A DNA stretch of 64,000 nucleotides from Virgibacillus sp. NKC19-3 (GTDB taxonomy: Bacteria > Bacillota > Bacilli > Bacillales > Amphibacillaceae): the NCBI RefSeq assembly GCF_019837165.1, contig NZ_JAGYHC010000001.1, positions 3,038,001-3,102,000 on the forward strand, written 5' to 3'. Position 1 is the stretch's first letter. The number at the start of each line of letters is the position of its first letter. The position numbers and the translations under genes were made by a program. Positions 38,532-47,676 of this stretch are shown here, piece after piece. The notes beneath the pieces are model-generated. The model was not told the DNA's origin, ran no database searches, and saw only the letters and a program-made list of their open reading frames with translations.

Positions 38532-40025
38532 TTACAATCCAATAACGTTCTCGTTTTCCTCTTGATCAGCAAAGGTATTTTTTAATGCAAGGCTTCCAGC
38601 AACACAAATGATCAGATTAACCAGCAGCCCCCATAGTCCGCTAAAGATACCAAATGGTTCTATATTTGAGAATGTCATGATGGAAGAAATAATGGTGCCA
38701 ACAAGCATGCCAACAAATACGGATTGGGTATGAAGCTGTTTCCAGTATAACCCTAAAATGAAAGCTGGGGCTATCTGAATAAGTAATTCAAATTTCAACA
38801 CAAATATTTCATATAACGTTGCTGGAGGATACCAAGCAATAATTAGTAGAACCCCGACCGCAATAATTCCAGCGATTTTTCCTACCAAAATCTGTTTATG
38901 TTCACTGGCTTTCGGATTTACATAATCGCCGTACAAATCCTTAGAAATAACCGATGAAAGTGTTAATAGAACAGAATCAGCAGTAGATATGATAGCTGCA
39001 ATAATTCCCCCAAACAGCAAAATCATTGCCCAATAGAAAAAAGCGTTTTGTGATGCAATGACATTTGCCATCATACCAACCAACTGTTCAGATTCCATTA
39101 CATCCAACCCAGGAAATGCATTAATTCCAATAATACCCACTAATAGTATGACACCTGTCGTTATAAATGGCATCCATGCCATCCCAATGAATGCGTTTTT
39201 TAGGGTCTTTTCACTTTTGGCAGAAAAAACACGCTGTATGGCATGAGGATAAATTGCTGCACCGATACATGTAAGAATTAACATACTGAACCAGCCGGCT
39301 ATTCCACCAGAATCTGGCACACCAAGCTTCTCGGGTGATAATGCAGCCATATAATCTGCAGAAGTAGGTAATCCTCCAAAATAGATAATCGAACCAATAA
39401 CAAGGATAAACACACCCGCCAGAAGCGCAATTCCTTGCATCGTATCTGTATATGCCACAGCTCGCATTCCTCCTAGCCAGCTGTAAATAAGCATAATCAC
39501 AATGAAGAAAACAACAGCAACTTGATAAGGTATAGTTCCACCAGTTAATCCCGAAACACCCTGTCCGACAGCTACTAGCTGCTCTAGGAGATAATTTCCT
39601 AAACCATAAAGCATGAGAAACGAACCTAAAATCGTTATCCCGTTCGATCGAAAGCGTTTCTTTAGCCAGTCCGATGGTGTTACAAAATGATGCTTCCTAC
39701 TTAACACATATAGTCGTGGAGCGAATAATAAATAACCCACTAAAACGAGAATCATAAATGTGATGGATTGCATCCATTCAAAACCGATCCGATAACCTTG
39801 TGGAATATAACCAATGATCGTATTTCCACTATATTGGGTGGCATAAAATGTGAAAAATAGAACCATGACACTTAATCCCTTACCACCCAAATAATATTCT
39901 TCATTGCTTTCTCGAATTCTTCGGTTTCTCAAATATGTTATTAAACCTATCCCCAGCATAAGCAGGCCATAAACAACCATGATCAGAATACCAGACCAGC
40001 CGCCAAACGCTAAATCTTGCTTCAT
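38532..40025 (-). CDS. Sodium:solute symporter (SSS family)
   Basis: A 497-residue transporter with about 13 membrane segments. YYLGGKGLSVMVLFFTFYAT and SGNTIIGYIPQGYR near the start, the family block GGMRAVAYTDTMQG and the later AAIISTADSVLLTLSSVISKD with sodium-site serines are clear. The family includes pantothenate, proline, acetate and other carboxylate carriers. It is the last gene of the operon and overlaps the stop of a small membrane protein by one base. It probably brings in the carboxylic acid degraded by the operon's enzymes. Confidence 0.9.
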   Translation of the reverse strand: MKQDLAFGGWSGILIMVVYGLLMLGIGLITYLRNRRIRESNEEYYLGGKGLSVMVLFFTFYATQYSGNTIIGYIPQGYRIGFEWMQSITFMILVLVGYLLFAPRLYVLSRKHHFVTPSDWLKKRFRSNGITILGSFLMLYGLGNYLLEQLVAVGQGVSGLTGGTIPYQVAVVFFIVIMLIYSWLGGMRAVAYTDTMQGIALLAGVFILVIGSIIYFGGLPTSADYMAALSPEKLGVPDSGGIAGWFSMLILTCIGAAIYPHAIQRVFSAKSEKTLKNAFIGMAWMPFITTGVILLVGIIGINAFPGLDVMESEQLVGMMANVIASQNAFFYWAMILLFGGIIAAIISTADSVLLTLSSVISKDLYGDYVNPKASEHKQILVGKIAGIIAVGVLLIIAWYPPATLYEIFVLKFELLIQIAPAFILGLYWKQLHTQSVFVGMLVGTIISSIMTFSNIEPFGIFSGLWGLLVNLIICVAGSLALKNTFADQEENENVIGL

Positions 40026-40273
40026 TATTTATCCTCCTTATGCGCGGATTCTTCCTCTTCTTCGGTTATCCATAAGTATTTAATCGCAAATGTAATGGTA
40101 ACGGAAAAGGCAATGGAAACAAACAAGATGATCCAAGCCCAATATGGGATTCCCAGAAATAGTGGCTCATAGCTTCCTTCGGGCAAATACCAAGGTACGC
40201 TTAATAAAAATAAAATAGTGAATACAACCCACAGTTTCCAACTTTTGATTGGCTCCTTGATAAACCTCAACAT
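40025..40273 (-). CDS. Small two-span membrane protein partnering the symporter
   Basis: An 82-residue protein with two hydrophobic spans (about residues 13-30 and 43-66) separated by PWYLPEGSYEPLFLGIPYWA, and an acidic tail EEEEESAHKEDK. It resembles the DUF3311-type small proteins that often precede SSS symporters. It overlaps the upstream leuD-like gene by seven bases and the symporter by one, so translation is coupled. An assembly or regulatory role for the symporter is inferred. Confidence 0.85.
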   Translation of the reverse strand: MLRFIKEPIKSWKLWVVFTILFLLSVPWYLPEGSYEPLFLGIPYWAWIILFVSIAFSVTITFAIKYLWITEEEEESAHKEDK

Positions 40274-40899
40274 ATGGAATTCCTCCTGTGATTATGAAAG
40301 GGATCCAAATAAATCGGTCTTTGTTCCTCATATGCTAAGATGTCCTGTTCGACAGTCATCGTTAACTCAATATCATCAAGACCCTGCAAGAATTTATTTC
40401 GCGTATTGGGTTCAATGGAGAAAGTTATGGGATCTCTAACATCACTAGTTATGATCTGATTTTCTAAATCGACGGTTAATAGAAATGAAGGGGAGGACTT
40501 TTCCAATGAAAATAACTCCTCAATGATAGATTCCCCCAGTTCTATTAATAGAAGTCCGTTCTTGCTACTGTTACTTTTAAATATATCCGCAAATGATGGT
40601 GCTATAATGACACGAAATCCATAATCATATAGCGCCCAAACTGCATTTTCACGTGAAGAACCGCAACCAAAATTCTCACGTGTCAGTAATATAGAGGAGT
40701 CTTTGTATGATTCTTGATTTAATTTGAAATCCGTGATTCGGTTACCTTCATCATCGTACCTCCAGTAATACATCAAATGCTTGCCATACCCTGATCGTTC
40801 AATTCGTTTTAAAAACTCTGTAGGAATAATAATGTCTGTATCAATATCTGATTTGTTTATGGGGACAACAGATCCGGTATAATTGCGAATTGGCTTCAT
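40267..40899 (-). CDS. LeuD-like small subunit of a 3-isopropylmalate/citramalate-type dehydratase
   Basis: A 210-residue swivelling-domain subunit of the aconitase superfamily. The signature NFGCGSSRENAVWALYDYGF and the following APSFADIFKSNSSKNGLL are complete. It starts at the ATG 40899, with AAAGGGGAG seven bases upstream; its A is the last base of the LeuC-like stop codon. A leucine-synthesis role is unlikely because no leuA or leuB is present and the neighbours are catabolic. The likely reaction is hydration of an unsaturated C5 acid such as mesaconate or citraconate to citramalate. Confidence 0.88.
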   Translation of the reverse strand: MKPIRNYTGSVVPINKSDIDTDIIIPTEFLKRIERSGYGKHLMYYWRYDDEGNRITDFKLNQESYKDSSILLTRENFGCGSSRENAVWALYDYGFRVIIAPSFADIFKSNSSKNGLLLIELGESIIEELFSLEKSSPSFLLTVDLENQIITSDVRDPITFSIEPNTRNKFLQGLDDIELTMTVEQDILAYEEQRPIYLDPFHNHRRNSIC

Positions 40900-42323
40900 T
40901 AAATTTTCTCCCCTTTCTTGAAAACCCAATTTCGTGTATCTGTAAAGTGACCTGTTATTGCCGAAGCAGCTGCCATAGCAGGACTGACAAGATGAGTTCT
41001 GGCACCCTTTCCTTGTCTGCCTTCAAAATTTCTATTGGAGGTGGAGGCAATTCTTTCTCCAGGTTCGGCCATATCCGGATTCATACCCGGGCACATGCTA
41101 CATCCCGGTTCCCTCCACTCAAAGCCAGCATTAATAAATACCTGATCGATTCCTTCCTCTTCTGCACGCCGCATGACATGATAAGATCCGGGCACCACTA
41201 ATGCTGTGATTCCTTCAGCAACCTGGTAGCCCTCTATTATTTGGGCAGCACTTTGTAGATCCTCTAATCTGGCATTTGTACAAGAGCCAATGAATACTTT
41301 GTCTATCTTTATTTCTGACATTTTTGTATTCGGTTCCAATTCCATATATTCGAGTGCTGATTCTGCAGCCGTTTGTTTCACTGGATCCATCATCATTACC
41401 GGGTCAGGTATTTGCCCGCAAATAGATGTAACCTGACCAGGGTTTGTTCCCCAAGTGACCTGTGGCTCTAAATCCTCCATATTAATTGTAACTTCTTTAT
41501 CATAGACAGCATCTGCATCACTGTATAACGCTTTCCAGTCGCGAACAGCCTGATGCCAAATTTCTCCCTTAGGGGAAAACGAGCGATTTTTCATATATTC
41601 AAATGTTTTTTCATCCGGAGCAATCATTCCGGAACGTGCTCCCGCTTCCAAAATCATATTACAAATCGTCATTCTTTCTTCCATCGACATCATTTCCACG
41701 GTACTTCCAGTAAATTCAACGATATGACCGGTAGCACCTTTGGTTCCGATTTCTCCGATTATTTTTAAAATGATATCCTTTCCGCTCACTCTTTCAGGCT
41801 TCTTTCCTTCAATTCGAATGTTCATGGTCTTTGGTTTATTCTGAGGAAGTGTTTGCGTTGCTAATACGTGTGTGATTTCACTAGAACCGATACCAAATGC
41901 CAATGCGCCAAACGCACCATGTGTTGATGTATGGCTGTCTCCGCACACAATGGTTTTGCCTGGCGTGGTTAATCCCAGCTCAGGACCAATAATATGCACA
42001 ATCCCATTATCCGGGTGATCTAAATCATAAGCAGTGATACCAAATTCATTGCAATTCTTAATCAGATACTCTACTTGTTTTTTGGCAAGTATGTCTTTGA
42101 TATTGTCCCGTTCTTTTGTAGGAACGTTATGATCAGCACTGGCAAATGTCAGATCCGGCCTTCGAACGGTTCGACCTTGTTCCCTTAATAATGAAAAAGC
42201 CTGCGGTGATGTCACATCATGAATTAGATGCAAGTCGATAAAAATCAATGGTTGTTCCAAATTTGTTTCAATAACATGCCTTTCCCATACTTTTTCAAAC
42301 AACGTTTTTCCGCTCAATCTCAT
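40899..42323 (-). CDS. LeuC-like large subunit of a 3-isopropylmalate/citramalate-type dehydratase
   Basis: A 474-residue [4Fe-4S] dehydratase. The cluster cysteines are visible in GSCTNAR and PGCSMCPG, and the histidine-containing [19 protein letters not shown] and [13 protein letters not shown] segments are those of the LeuC family. It is coupled to the small subunit by a TAATG overlap and lies nine bases after the lyase gene. Isopropylmalate isomerases of this type commonly accept citraconate/citramalate; the operon points to that activity here. Confidence 0.88.
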   Translation of the reverse strand: MRLSGKTLFEKVWERHVIETNLEQPLIFIDLHLIHDVTSPQAFSLLREQGRTVRRPDLTFASADHNVPTKERDNIKDILAKKQVEYLIKNCNEFGITAYDLDHPDNGIVHIIGPELGLTTPGKTIVCGDSHTSTHGAFGALAFGIGSSEITHVLATQTLPQNKPKTMNIRIEGKKPERVSGKDIILKIIGEIGTKGATGHIVEFTGSTVEMMSMEERMTICNMILEAGARSGMIAPDEKTFEYMKNRSFSPKGEIWHQAVRDWKALYSDADAVYDKEVTINMEDLEPQVTWGTNPGQVTSICGQIPDPVMMMDPVKQTAAESALEYMELEPNTKMSEIKIDKVFIGSCTNARLEDLQSAAQIIEGYQVAEGITALVVPGSYHVMRRAEEEGIDQVFINAGFEWREPGCSMCPGMNPDMAEPGERIASTSNRNFEGRQGKGARTHLVSPAMAAASAITGHFTDTRNWVFKKGEKI

Positions 42324-42332
42324 TTCCCCCTT

Positions 42333-43247
42333 TTAAAAATTCGATGCATCGTGAAGATCAGTTATCTTCCCAGCCTTGGCAACCTGGCCCGGCAAATCAT
42401 GAGACAGAAGTTTACCAAGGTAGTGGGATGCATCAAGTAGCTTATCCAAATTTGCATTTAATTCGTAATCCATAAATTGGAGCATGTGCACGAGGTCTTC
42501 GGTGCAAATATTCCCTGTAGCTCCAGGCGCAAATGGGCATCCACCGACTCCGCCAAGTGATGCATCAAATCGCGTAACACCTGCCCTTATCCCTTCGATT
42601 ACATTCGCAAGCCCCATCCCTCGCGTATTATGAAAATGTAGGGTAACATCCAGGTCGTGAAATCTGCTAATGACCTTTTTACACAGTTCATAGACTTGTT
42701 TCGGTGTTGCCATGCCGGTCGTGTCTGCAAGCGTGATTCCATTTGCCCCAAGTTCGCGGTATTTTTCAATAAGAGATAAAACCCTCCTTTCGGGGATACT
42801 TCCTTCAAATGGGCATCCAAATGAAGTACCTATGGATCCATTTATCAAGACGCGTTTGTCTTCTAAAAATGAAATGGTTTCACGGAACCCTTCAAACGTT
42901 TCTTCTGTCGATCGACCGACATTTTTCAGATTGTGCGTGTTACTAGCCGATACAAGCAAATTAACTTCATCCACATTGCAACTGACAGCCCGTTTTGCTC
43001 CCTTCAAATTCGGAATCAAAGCCGTATAAGTAACATCGGTGTTCCGTTTGATCATTTTCATTACTTCTTCGGCGTCCCTTAGATTTGGAACTGCCTTTGG
43101 AGATACGAACGAGGTAACTTCCATTTTATCCACTCCCGCATTACTAAGCTGGTTGATTAATTCTATCTTTTTAGGAGTTGGGATAAATGCATCTTCATTT
43201 TGAAGTCCATCTCTTGGTGCCACTTCCTGAATAAAAATCCGTTCCAT
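42333..43247 (-). CDS. HMG-CoA lyase family enzyme, possibly citramalyl-CoA lyase
   Basis: A 304-residue TIM-barrel lyase. VAPRDGLQNE at the N-terminus holds the metal and catalytic residues, followed by KMEVTSFVSPKAVPNLRDAEE, ADTTGMATP, the metal-site LHFHNTRGMG and the signature cysteine in GGVGGCPFAPGATGN. The family cleaves 3-hydroxy-3-methylglutaryl-CoA; a homologous (R)-citramalyl-CoA lyase is known from Chloroflexus. Between a CoA-transferase and LeuC/LeuD-like subunits, cleavage of citramalyl-CoA to acetyl-CoA and pyruvate fits better than leucine breakdown, since no methylcrotonyl-CoA carboxylase is present. Confidence 0.85.
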   Translation of the reverse strand: MERIFIQEVAPRDGLQNEDAFIPTPKKIELINQLSNAGVDKMEVTSFVSPKAVPNLRDAEEVMKMIKRNTDVTYTALIPNLKGAKRAVSCNVDEVNLLVSASNTHNLKNVGRSTEETFEGFRETISFLEDKRVLINGSIGTSFGCPFEGSIPERRVLSLIEKYRELGANGITLADTTGMATPKQVYELCKKVISRFHDLDVTLHFHNTRGMGLANVIEGIRAGVTRFDASLGGVGGCPFAPGATGNICTEDLVHMLQFMDYELNANLDKLLDASHYLGKLLSHDLPGQVAKAGKITDLHDASNF

Positions 43248-43276
43248 ACAACCTGCTTCCTTTCTTGAATGACGTT

Positions 43277-44473
43277 TTAGATAATTCCTTTTTCCTGAAG
43301 TTCTTTGATTTTCTCATCGTCCATATTCAGATAATCGGTTAATACAGTATTGGTATGCGCCCCAAGGTCAGGCCCTAACCAATTTGTCTTTCCAGGTGTT
43401 TTGCCCATTTTTGGAACGATGCCTGGAATTTTCAGAGAATCATGCTCATTTAGTTTAAAATCTTGAATCATTTCCCTCTGTTGATATTGCGGATCACTTA
43501 CAATATCTTCAATATTATAAATTGGCCCTGCTGGTACTTTTGCCTCATCTAGCGTTTTCATAGCCGTATCCAAATCAACGCTTTTTGTCCAGGATTCGAT
43601 AACTTCATCAAGAAAATCTGCTTGCTTTGAACGGCCTCTATTGTCTTGAAATTGGGCATCTTCTGCTAGATCTTCTCGTCCAATGGCATACATAAAGCGT
43701 TTGAAAATGGCATCTCCATTTGCACCAATAACAATATACTTTCCTTCTTTACACTGATACGTGTTTGACGGAGTAATGCCAGGTAATTTTGCACCGGTTC
43801 TTTCTCTGACTGCACCAAACTTATCGTATTCAGGCAGCATGGATTCCATCATACTGAAAACAGATTCATAGAGTGCCACATCAATCATCTGGCCTTCCCT
43901 AGTACCTTTCACATCTCGATGGTATACAGCCATAAGGGCTCCGATAACAGCATATAATGCAGTCAATGAATCCCCAATACTGATCCCGAGTCTTGGTGGC
44001 GGTAATTCCGGATATCCGGTTATATAACGAATCCCTCCCATGGACTCCCCGATACTGCCGAAACCTGCTTTATCACGATATGGTCCAGACTGCCCATATC
44101 CAGTGACCATGACCATAATCAGTTCGGGATTCACTTTTGAAAGTTCTTCGTAGCCCAGCCCCCATTTCTCAAGCGTGCCAGGTCGGAAGTTTTCGATAAC
44201 AATATCTGCTTCTTTGGCCAGTGATTTTACAATTTCCTGTCCTTCCCCCGATTTAAGATCAATAGTCACGGACTTTTTGTTTCTTGCCTGCAGCGACCAC
44301 CAAAGGGACTTTCCTTCATAAATATATCGCCAATCACGAAGCGGATCGCCTTTTCCAGGGGCCTCTACTTTGATAACATCCGCACCGAATTCTGCAAATA
44401 GCCTGCCAGCGAATGGACCTGCAATCAGGCTTCCTAGTTCTATAACTTTCAATCCTTCCAGTGGTGTACTCAT
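43277..44473 (-). CDS. Class III (CaiB/BaiF) CoA-transferase
   Basis: A 398-residue formyl-CoA-transferase-type enzyme. It starts PLEGLKVIELGSLIAGPFAG, contains ARNKKSVTIDLKSGEGQE and IVIENFRPGTLEKWGLGYE, and the probable nucleophile Asp in LGISIGDSLTALYAVIG. It would pass CoA from a donor such as succinyl-CoA to the dicarboxylic acid the operon handles. Its start overlaps the GntR stop by four bases, which puts it directly under the same promoter. Confidence 0.9.
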   Translation of the reverse strand: MSTPLEGLKVIELGSLIAGPFAGRLFAEFGADVIKVEAPGKGDPLRDWRYIYEGKSLWWSLQARNKKSVTIDLKSGEGQEIVKSLAKEADIVIENFRPGTLEKWGLGYEELSKVNPELIMVMVTGYGQSGPYRDKAGFGSIGESMGGIRYITGYPELPPPRLGISIGDSLTALYAVIGALMAVYHRDVKGTREGQMIDVALYESVFSMMESMLPEYDKFGAVRERTGAKLPGITPSNTYQCKEGKYIVIGANGDAIFKRFMYAIGREDLAEDAQFQDNRGRSKQADFLDEVIESWTKSVDLDTAMKTLDEAKVPAGPIYNIEDIVSDPQYQQREMIQDFKLNEHDSLKIPGIVPKMGKTPGKTNWLGPDLGAHTNTVLTDYLNMDDEKIKELQEKGII

Positions 44474-45147
44474 TTGCTATCATCCTCTTCCCTTGATTTT
44501 TTTAAAAGTTTTTCCCATGCAGCTAAATCCTTTTGTATATGCCGCCTCATCGATAATTCCGCTTTTTCCTTCTCACCCTCGATGATGGCATCTGCTATTT
44601 CTCTATGCTCCTCAATAAAAACTCCCTTTCGTGCGAAATCCCCTAGAAGCACATTACGCATATAACTGTTTTTGGCACGAATCAGTTCCATGAATCGGAT
44701 TAGTTGATTATTATCGGAGGCTTGAATAATACGTTCATGAAAGGTTGCATTTAATGTTGCGATCTTACTGTTCGTTTCTCTATTATGTAAAGCAGACGCC
44801 GTCTCATCGACAATCCGGATTAAATCATTTTTAGCGGCAGCTGTTATATGCTCAGCAGCCAGCCTCGCTCCCAATGGCTCTAGTCTATCCCTGCATAGAT
44901 AAATATCGAGAACATCTTTAAACGTAGGGTTATAGGCATACACATGGGCTCCTTTTTGAATAAGCAAACCATCGTGAATCAGCATTCTTATTGCTTCTCT
45001 GATTGGCCCACGACTGATTCCAAGTTTTGTCGCCAAAGCGGTTTCTGTTAGTTTTTCTCCCGGTACAAATTCTTTCTCTAGTAAATTGCGCTGAATATGC
45101 TTGTACGCTTGGATATGAAAAGGCTCAGCCCTAATAATTTCATCCAT
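44470..45147 (-). CDS. GntR-family regulator (FadR/FCD subfamily)
   Basis: A 225-residue regulator. The N-terminal winged helix (about residues 15-75, with LTETALATKLGISRGPIREAIRML) is followed by the all-helical FCD ligand domain, where RLEPLGARLAAEHI, NATFHERIIQAS and HREIADAI carry the usual metal-binding Asp/His positions. As first gene of the operon it probably represses itself and the catabolic genes until a pathway acid binds. AAAGGAG precedes the ATG. Confidence 0.9.
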   Translation of the reverse strand: MDEIIRAEPFHIQAYKHIQRNLLEKEFVPGEKLTETALATKLGISRGPIREAIRMLIHDGLLIQKGAHVYAYNPTFKDVLDIYLCRDRLEPLGARLAAEHITAAAKNDLIRIVDETASALHNRETNSKIATLNATFHERIIQASDNNQLIRFMELIRAKNSYMRNVLLGDFARKGVFIEEHREIADAIIEGEKEKAELSMRRHIQKDLAAWEKLLKKSREEDDSK

Positions 45148-45170
45148 TATATTTCTCCTTTGTCGGATTT

Positions 45171-45184
45171 TGAAAGCGATTTCA
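45171..45184. promoter_or_regulatory. cre box at the start of the gntR operon
   Basis: TGAAAGCGATTTCA matches the cre consensus at all positions and is itself palindromic. It begins five bases downstream of the likely -10 hexamer, so bound CcpA would cover the transcription start. Confidence 0.75.
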
Positions 45185-45188
45185 ATAT

Positions 45189-45226
45189 AGCATAAAATAT
45201 TAACTGTAAATTGTCAACAGTTTACA
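45189..45226 (-). promoter_or_regulatory. Promoter and candidate GntR operator of the operon
   Basis: On the minus strand a perfect TTGACA (45217-45212) stands 17 bases from TATGCT (45194-45189). TGTAAA (45205-45210) and TTTACA (45221-45226) form an inverted repeat centred on the -35 hexamer, a likely site for autorepression by the GntR product. Confidence 0.65.
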
Positions 45227-45278
45227 AAAATTAAATTAGTTTGTATATTGAAATAACACTTGAATGTAATCGTATTTA

Positions 45279-46373
45279 TCATCCTCTATCCTTCTTTGAA
45301 ATCCACAACGCCACCTGCAATATCAAAGCTTCTCGAAACTTTCTTGGATCATACCCCGTCTCCTCTATAATTTTATGAAGTCTATAAATAAACGTATTTC
45401 GATGTACATACAAATCATCGGCTGCCTTTTGGATATTAAGGTCATTTGCTAAAAAGGCTTCCAATGTATTTGTCTTATTTTCGTCCAAATTTCCCAGGAC
45501 ACGATAAGAAAAGCGCTCTGTGATATCATCATTAACTTGATAAATTAAAGATTTTGCTTCAATTTCGGCAAAGGAAATAATTTCTTTTTCAGGTTCACTT
45601 ATGTTCAATGTTATAGCACAGTCCAAATATGCCTGGCTGAATTCTTTCAATCTATAGAAAGGTAAACTATAGGCAATCCTAAAAACAACATTTCGTTTCT
45701 TCAATAAAGCATAAGTATTTTCGATTTTCCGTTTTATTTCTTCCTCTTCTAAACCGGAAATCGCGACAATTAATCGATTTACGTTAATAAATGCAACTAT
45801 TCCATTTCCATCCCCAATCGTTTCCTCCAATTTTTGAATCAATTTCTGGTTTGTGATTGATCGTTTTGTTATTTGTATAACCATTGTCGTAAAAGGGGGA
45901 CCAAAATCAATTTGGAGCAAACTGAGTCCCCTGTCAATCTCGCTAAACGAAGGTTCCTTTTTCATCAACTGTTCCATGATCATTTCTTTTGTTCGTTGCT
46001 TCCATTCCATTTGCGAGACGACAAATTCCTGCCTGATCATAAGTTCTGTGGTCATTTTCACCAATTCTCCAACATCCCCCATTTCAGCAGGGTCCCCTGT
46101 AATGCCGATGACACCAATTATTTCCCCCTGAAAAACGATGGGAAGATTGACACCAGGCTGTGTTCCAGTCCATGATTCCTGCTCAGCAGAAATAACTTGG
46201 GTTTCACCACTTTGCAGAACCTCTAACGCTCCTTCGTGAAAAGAACCTATTCTGGAATTGTCACGTGTAGCGATAATTATTCCTTCCGTATTCATGATAT
46301 TAACGTTTCGGTGAAGACGAATCGACGTTTCTTCCACAATTGAATTTGCAATTTTTTGATTTAACATCTTCAT
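45279..46373 (-). CDS. CdaR-family (sugar-diacid) transcriptional regulator
   Basis: A 364-residue regulator. The N-terminal sugar-diacid recognition domain (residues about 1-135, starting LNQKIANSIVEETSI) is followed by a GGDEF-like linker and the C-terminal PucR-type helix-turn-helix, NIQKAADDLYVHRNTFIYRL. It is divergent from the glycerate kinase-permease pair and by analogy with CdaR activates it in response to glycerate or a related acid. AAGGAG lies four bases before the first ATG; the ATG at 46367 has a more usual spacing and may be the real start. Confidence 0.88.
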   Translation of the reverse strand: MKMLNQKIANSIVEETSIRLHRNVNIMNTEGIIIATRDNSRIGSFHEGALEVLQSGETQVISAEQESWTGTQPGVNLPIVFQGEIIGVIGITGDPAEMGDVGELVKMTTELMIRQEFVVSQMEWKQRTKEMIMEQLMKKEPSFSEIDRGLSLLQIDFGPPFTTMVIQITKRSITNQKLIQKLEETIGDGNGIVAFINVNRLIVAISGLEEEEIKRKIENTYALLKKRNVVFRIAYSLPFYRLKEFSQAYLDCAITLNISEPEKEIISFAEIEAKSLIYQVNDDITERFSYRVLGNLDENKTNTLEAFLANDLNIQKAADDLYVHRNTFIYRLHKIIEETGYDPRKFREALILQVALWISKKDRG

Positions 46374-46477
46374 TCCATTCTACTCCTTGGTTATAGTATA
46401 TAATTTATAGTTAAAATTCCTTCTTATTTTCGTATGTTATAACCATAGACATGTCTCGTCAAGATTCTTATACTATT

Positions 46478-46503
46478 ATAATAGATGTTGAAAGCGATTA
46501 CTG
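46478..46503 (+). promoter_or_regulatory. Glycerate kinase promoter with cre box
   Basis: TATAAT at 46478-46483 is a perfect -10, with no good -35, which fits an activator-dependent promoter. TGAAAGCGATTACT at 46490-46503 matches the cre consensus except for the last base and overlaps the expected transcription start. Confidence 0.65.
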
Positions 46504-46515
46504 TAGGGGGATTAT

Positions 46516-47676
46516 ATGAAAATCATTATTGCACCAGACTCATTTAAAGGAAGTCTTACAGCAATAGAAGCAGCACAAGCCATAGATAGAGGAGTGAAAA
46601 AAGCCTTTTATGACGCAGAAACAGTGTTACTGCCTGTGGCTGATGGCGGGGAAGGGAGCATGGAAACCCTAGTTTCAGCTACCGATGGGAAAATAAAACA
46701 TACCCCGGTTATTGGGCCATTAGGCAATAAGGTAGAAGCAGCTTATGGCGTATTGGGGGACGGTAAAACATGCGTGATTGAAATGGCTACAGCATCAGGG
46801 TTAAATCTCATTCCTGAAGGAAATCTTTCTCCGTTACAGGCAACTACTTACGGTACTGGACAATTAATAAAACAAGCACTAGATGATGGATTTTCTTCTT
46901 TTATTATCGGTGTTGGAGGATCAGCGACAAACGATGGTGGGGCTGGAATGCTGCAAGCTCTAGGTCTACAGCTTTTAAACGAAAACGGGCATGAAATCGG
47001 TTACGGTGGCGGTGAACTAAATCGCATGAAGCAAATAGACATGAGATATTTCGATAAACGAATCAAAGACTGCTCCTTTAGGATTGCGTCTGATGTACAA
47101 AATCCGCTTACCGGAGTAAATGGAGCTTCCGCTATTTTTGGTCCGCAAAAAGGGGCAACAGCTGCAGAAGTCGCATTGCTGGATGAAAATCTAATGCATT
47201 GGGCGAATAAAGTTGAAAAAACAACAGGTATAAAACTACATGACCTTCCAGGTGCCGGCGCTGCCGGTGGTATAGGAGGAGCATTTCAGGCCTTTTTTCC
47301 AGGCGATATGAAGCGCGGAATAGACGTAGTTCTAGACTATATAAAACTGGATGAAAAGGTAATAGATGCCGACCTTGTGATTACCGGAGAAGGTCAAATT
47401 GACAGCCAAACAGCTTCCGGAAAAACCCCAATGGGAGTCGCACAGGCAGCGAAAAAAAGAAATGTTCCAACTATAATGATTGCTGGGTCTATTGGTAAAG
47501 GATTTGAAGTACTCTACGATTTTGGAGTAGTAAGTGCCAACAGTATTATCAATAGACCTATGCCTTTAGAGGAAGCGATTGAACGTGCGGAAGAATTGGT
47601 TGAATGGAGTGCTGAACAAGTTGTGCGGTCTTATTTTTTCCAGAAACTAAATAATAATGGGAGGTTAAACACATGA
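46516..47676 (+). CDS. glxK: Glycerate 2-kinase, type 1 (GarK/GlxK family)
   Basis: Phosphorylates D-glycerate with ATP. The 386-residue protein begins with the family signature IIAPDSFKGSLTAIEAA and has VADGGEGSMETLV, GVGGSATNDGGAGMLQALG and the LVITGEGQIDSQTASGKTP active-site loop. It is slightly longer than usual at the C-terminus. GTAGGGGGA precedes the ATG. It overlaps the KdgT gene by four bases (ATGA), so the two are translationally coupled, and is divergent from the CdaR-type regulator, a common arrangement for glycerate use. Confidence 0.93.
   Translation: MKIIIAPDSFKGSLTAIEAAQAIDRGVKKAFYDAETVLLPVADGGEGSMETLVSATDGKIKHTPVIGPLGNKVEAAYGVLGDGKTCVIEMATASGLNLIPEGNLSPLQATTYGTGQLIKQALDDGFSSFIIGVGGSATNDGGAGMLQALGLQLLNENGHEIGYGGGELNRMKQIDMRYFDKRIKDCSFRIASDVQNPLTGVNGASAIFGPQKGATAAEVALLDENLMHWANKVEKTTGIKLHDLPGAGAAGGIGGAFQAFFPGDMKRGIDVVLDYIKLDEKVIDADLVITGEGQIDSQTASGKTPMGVAQAAKKRNVPTIMIAGSIGKGFEVLYDFGVVSANSIINRPMPLEEAIERAEELVEWSAEQVVRSYFFQKLNNNGRLNT

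Noticed and set aside
40267-42323. LeuC/LeuD as leucine biosynthesis genes
   Set aside because: No leuA, leuB or ilv genes are present, and both subunits are locked in an operon with a CoA-transferase, a lyase and an importer.
42333-43247. HMG-CoA lyase as part of leucine breakdown
   Set aside because: No methylcrotonyl-CoA carboxylase, isovaleryl-CoA dehydrogenase or methylglutaconyl-CoA hydratase is in the operon; kept only as an alternative.
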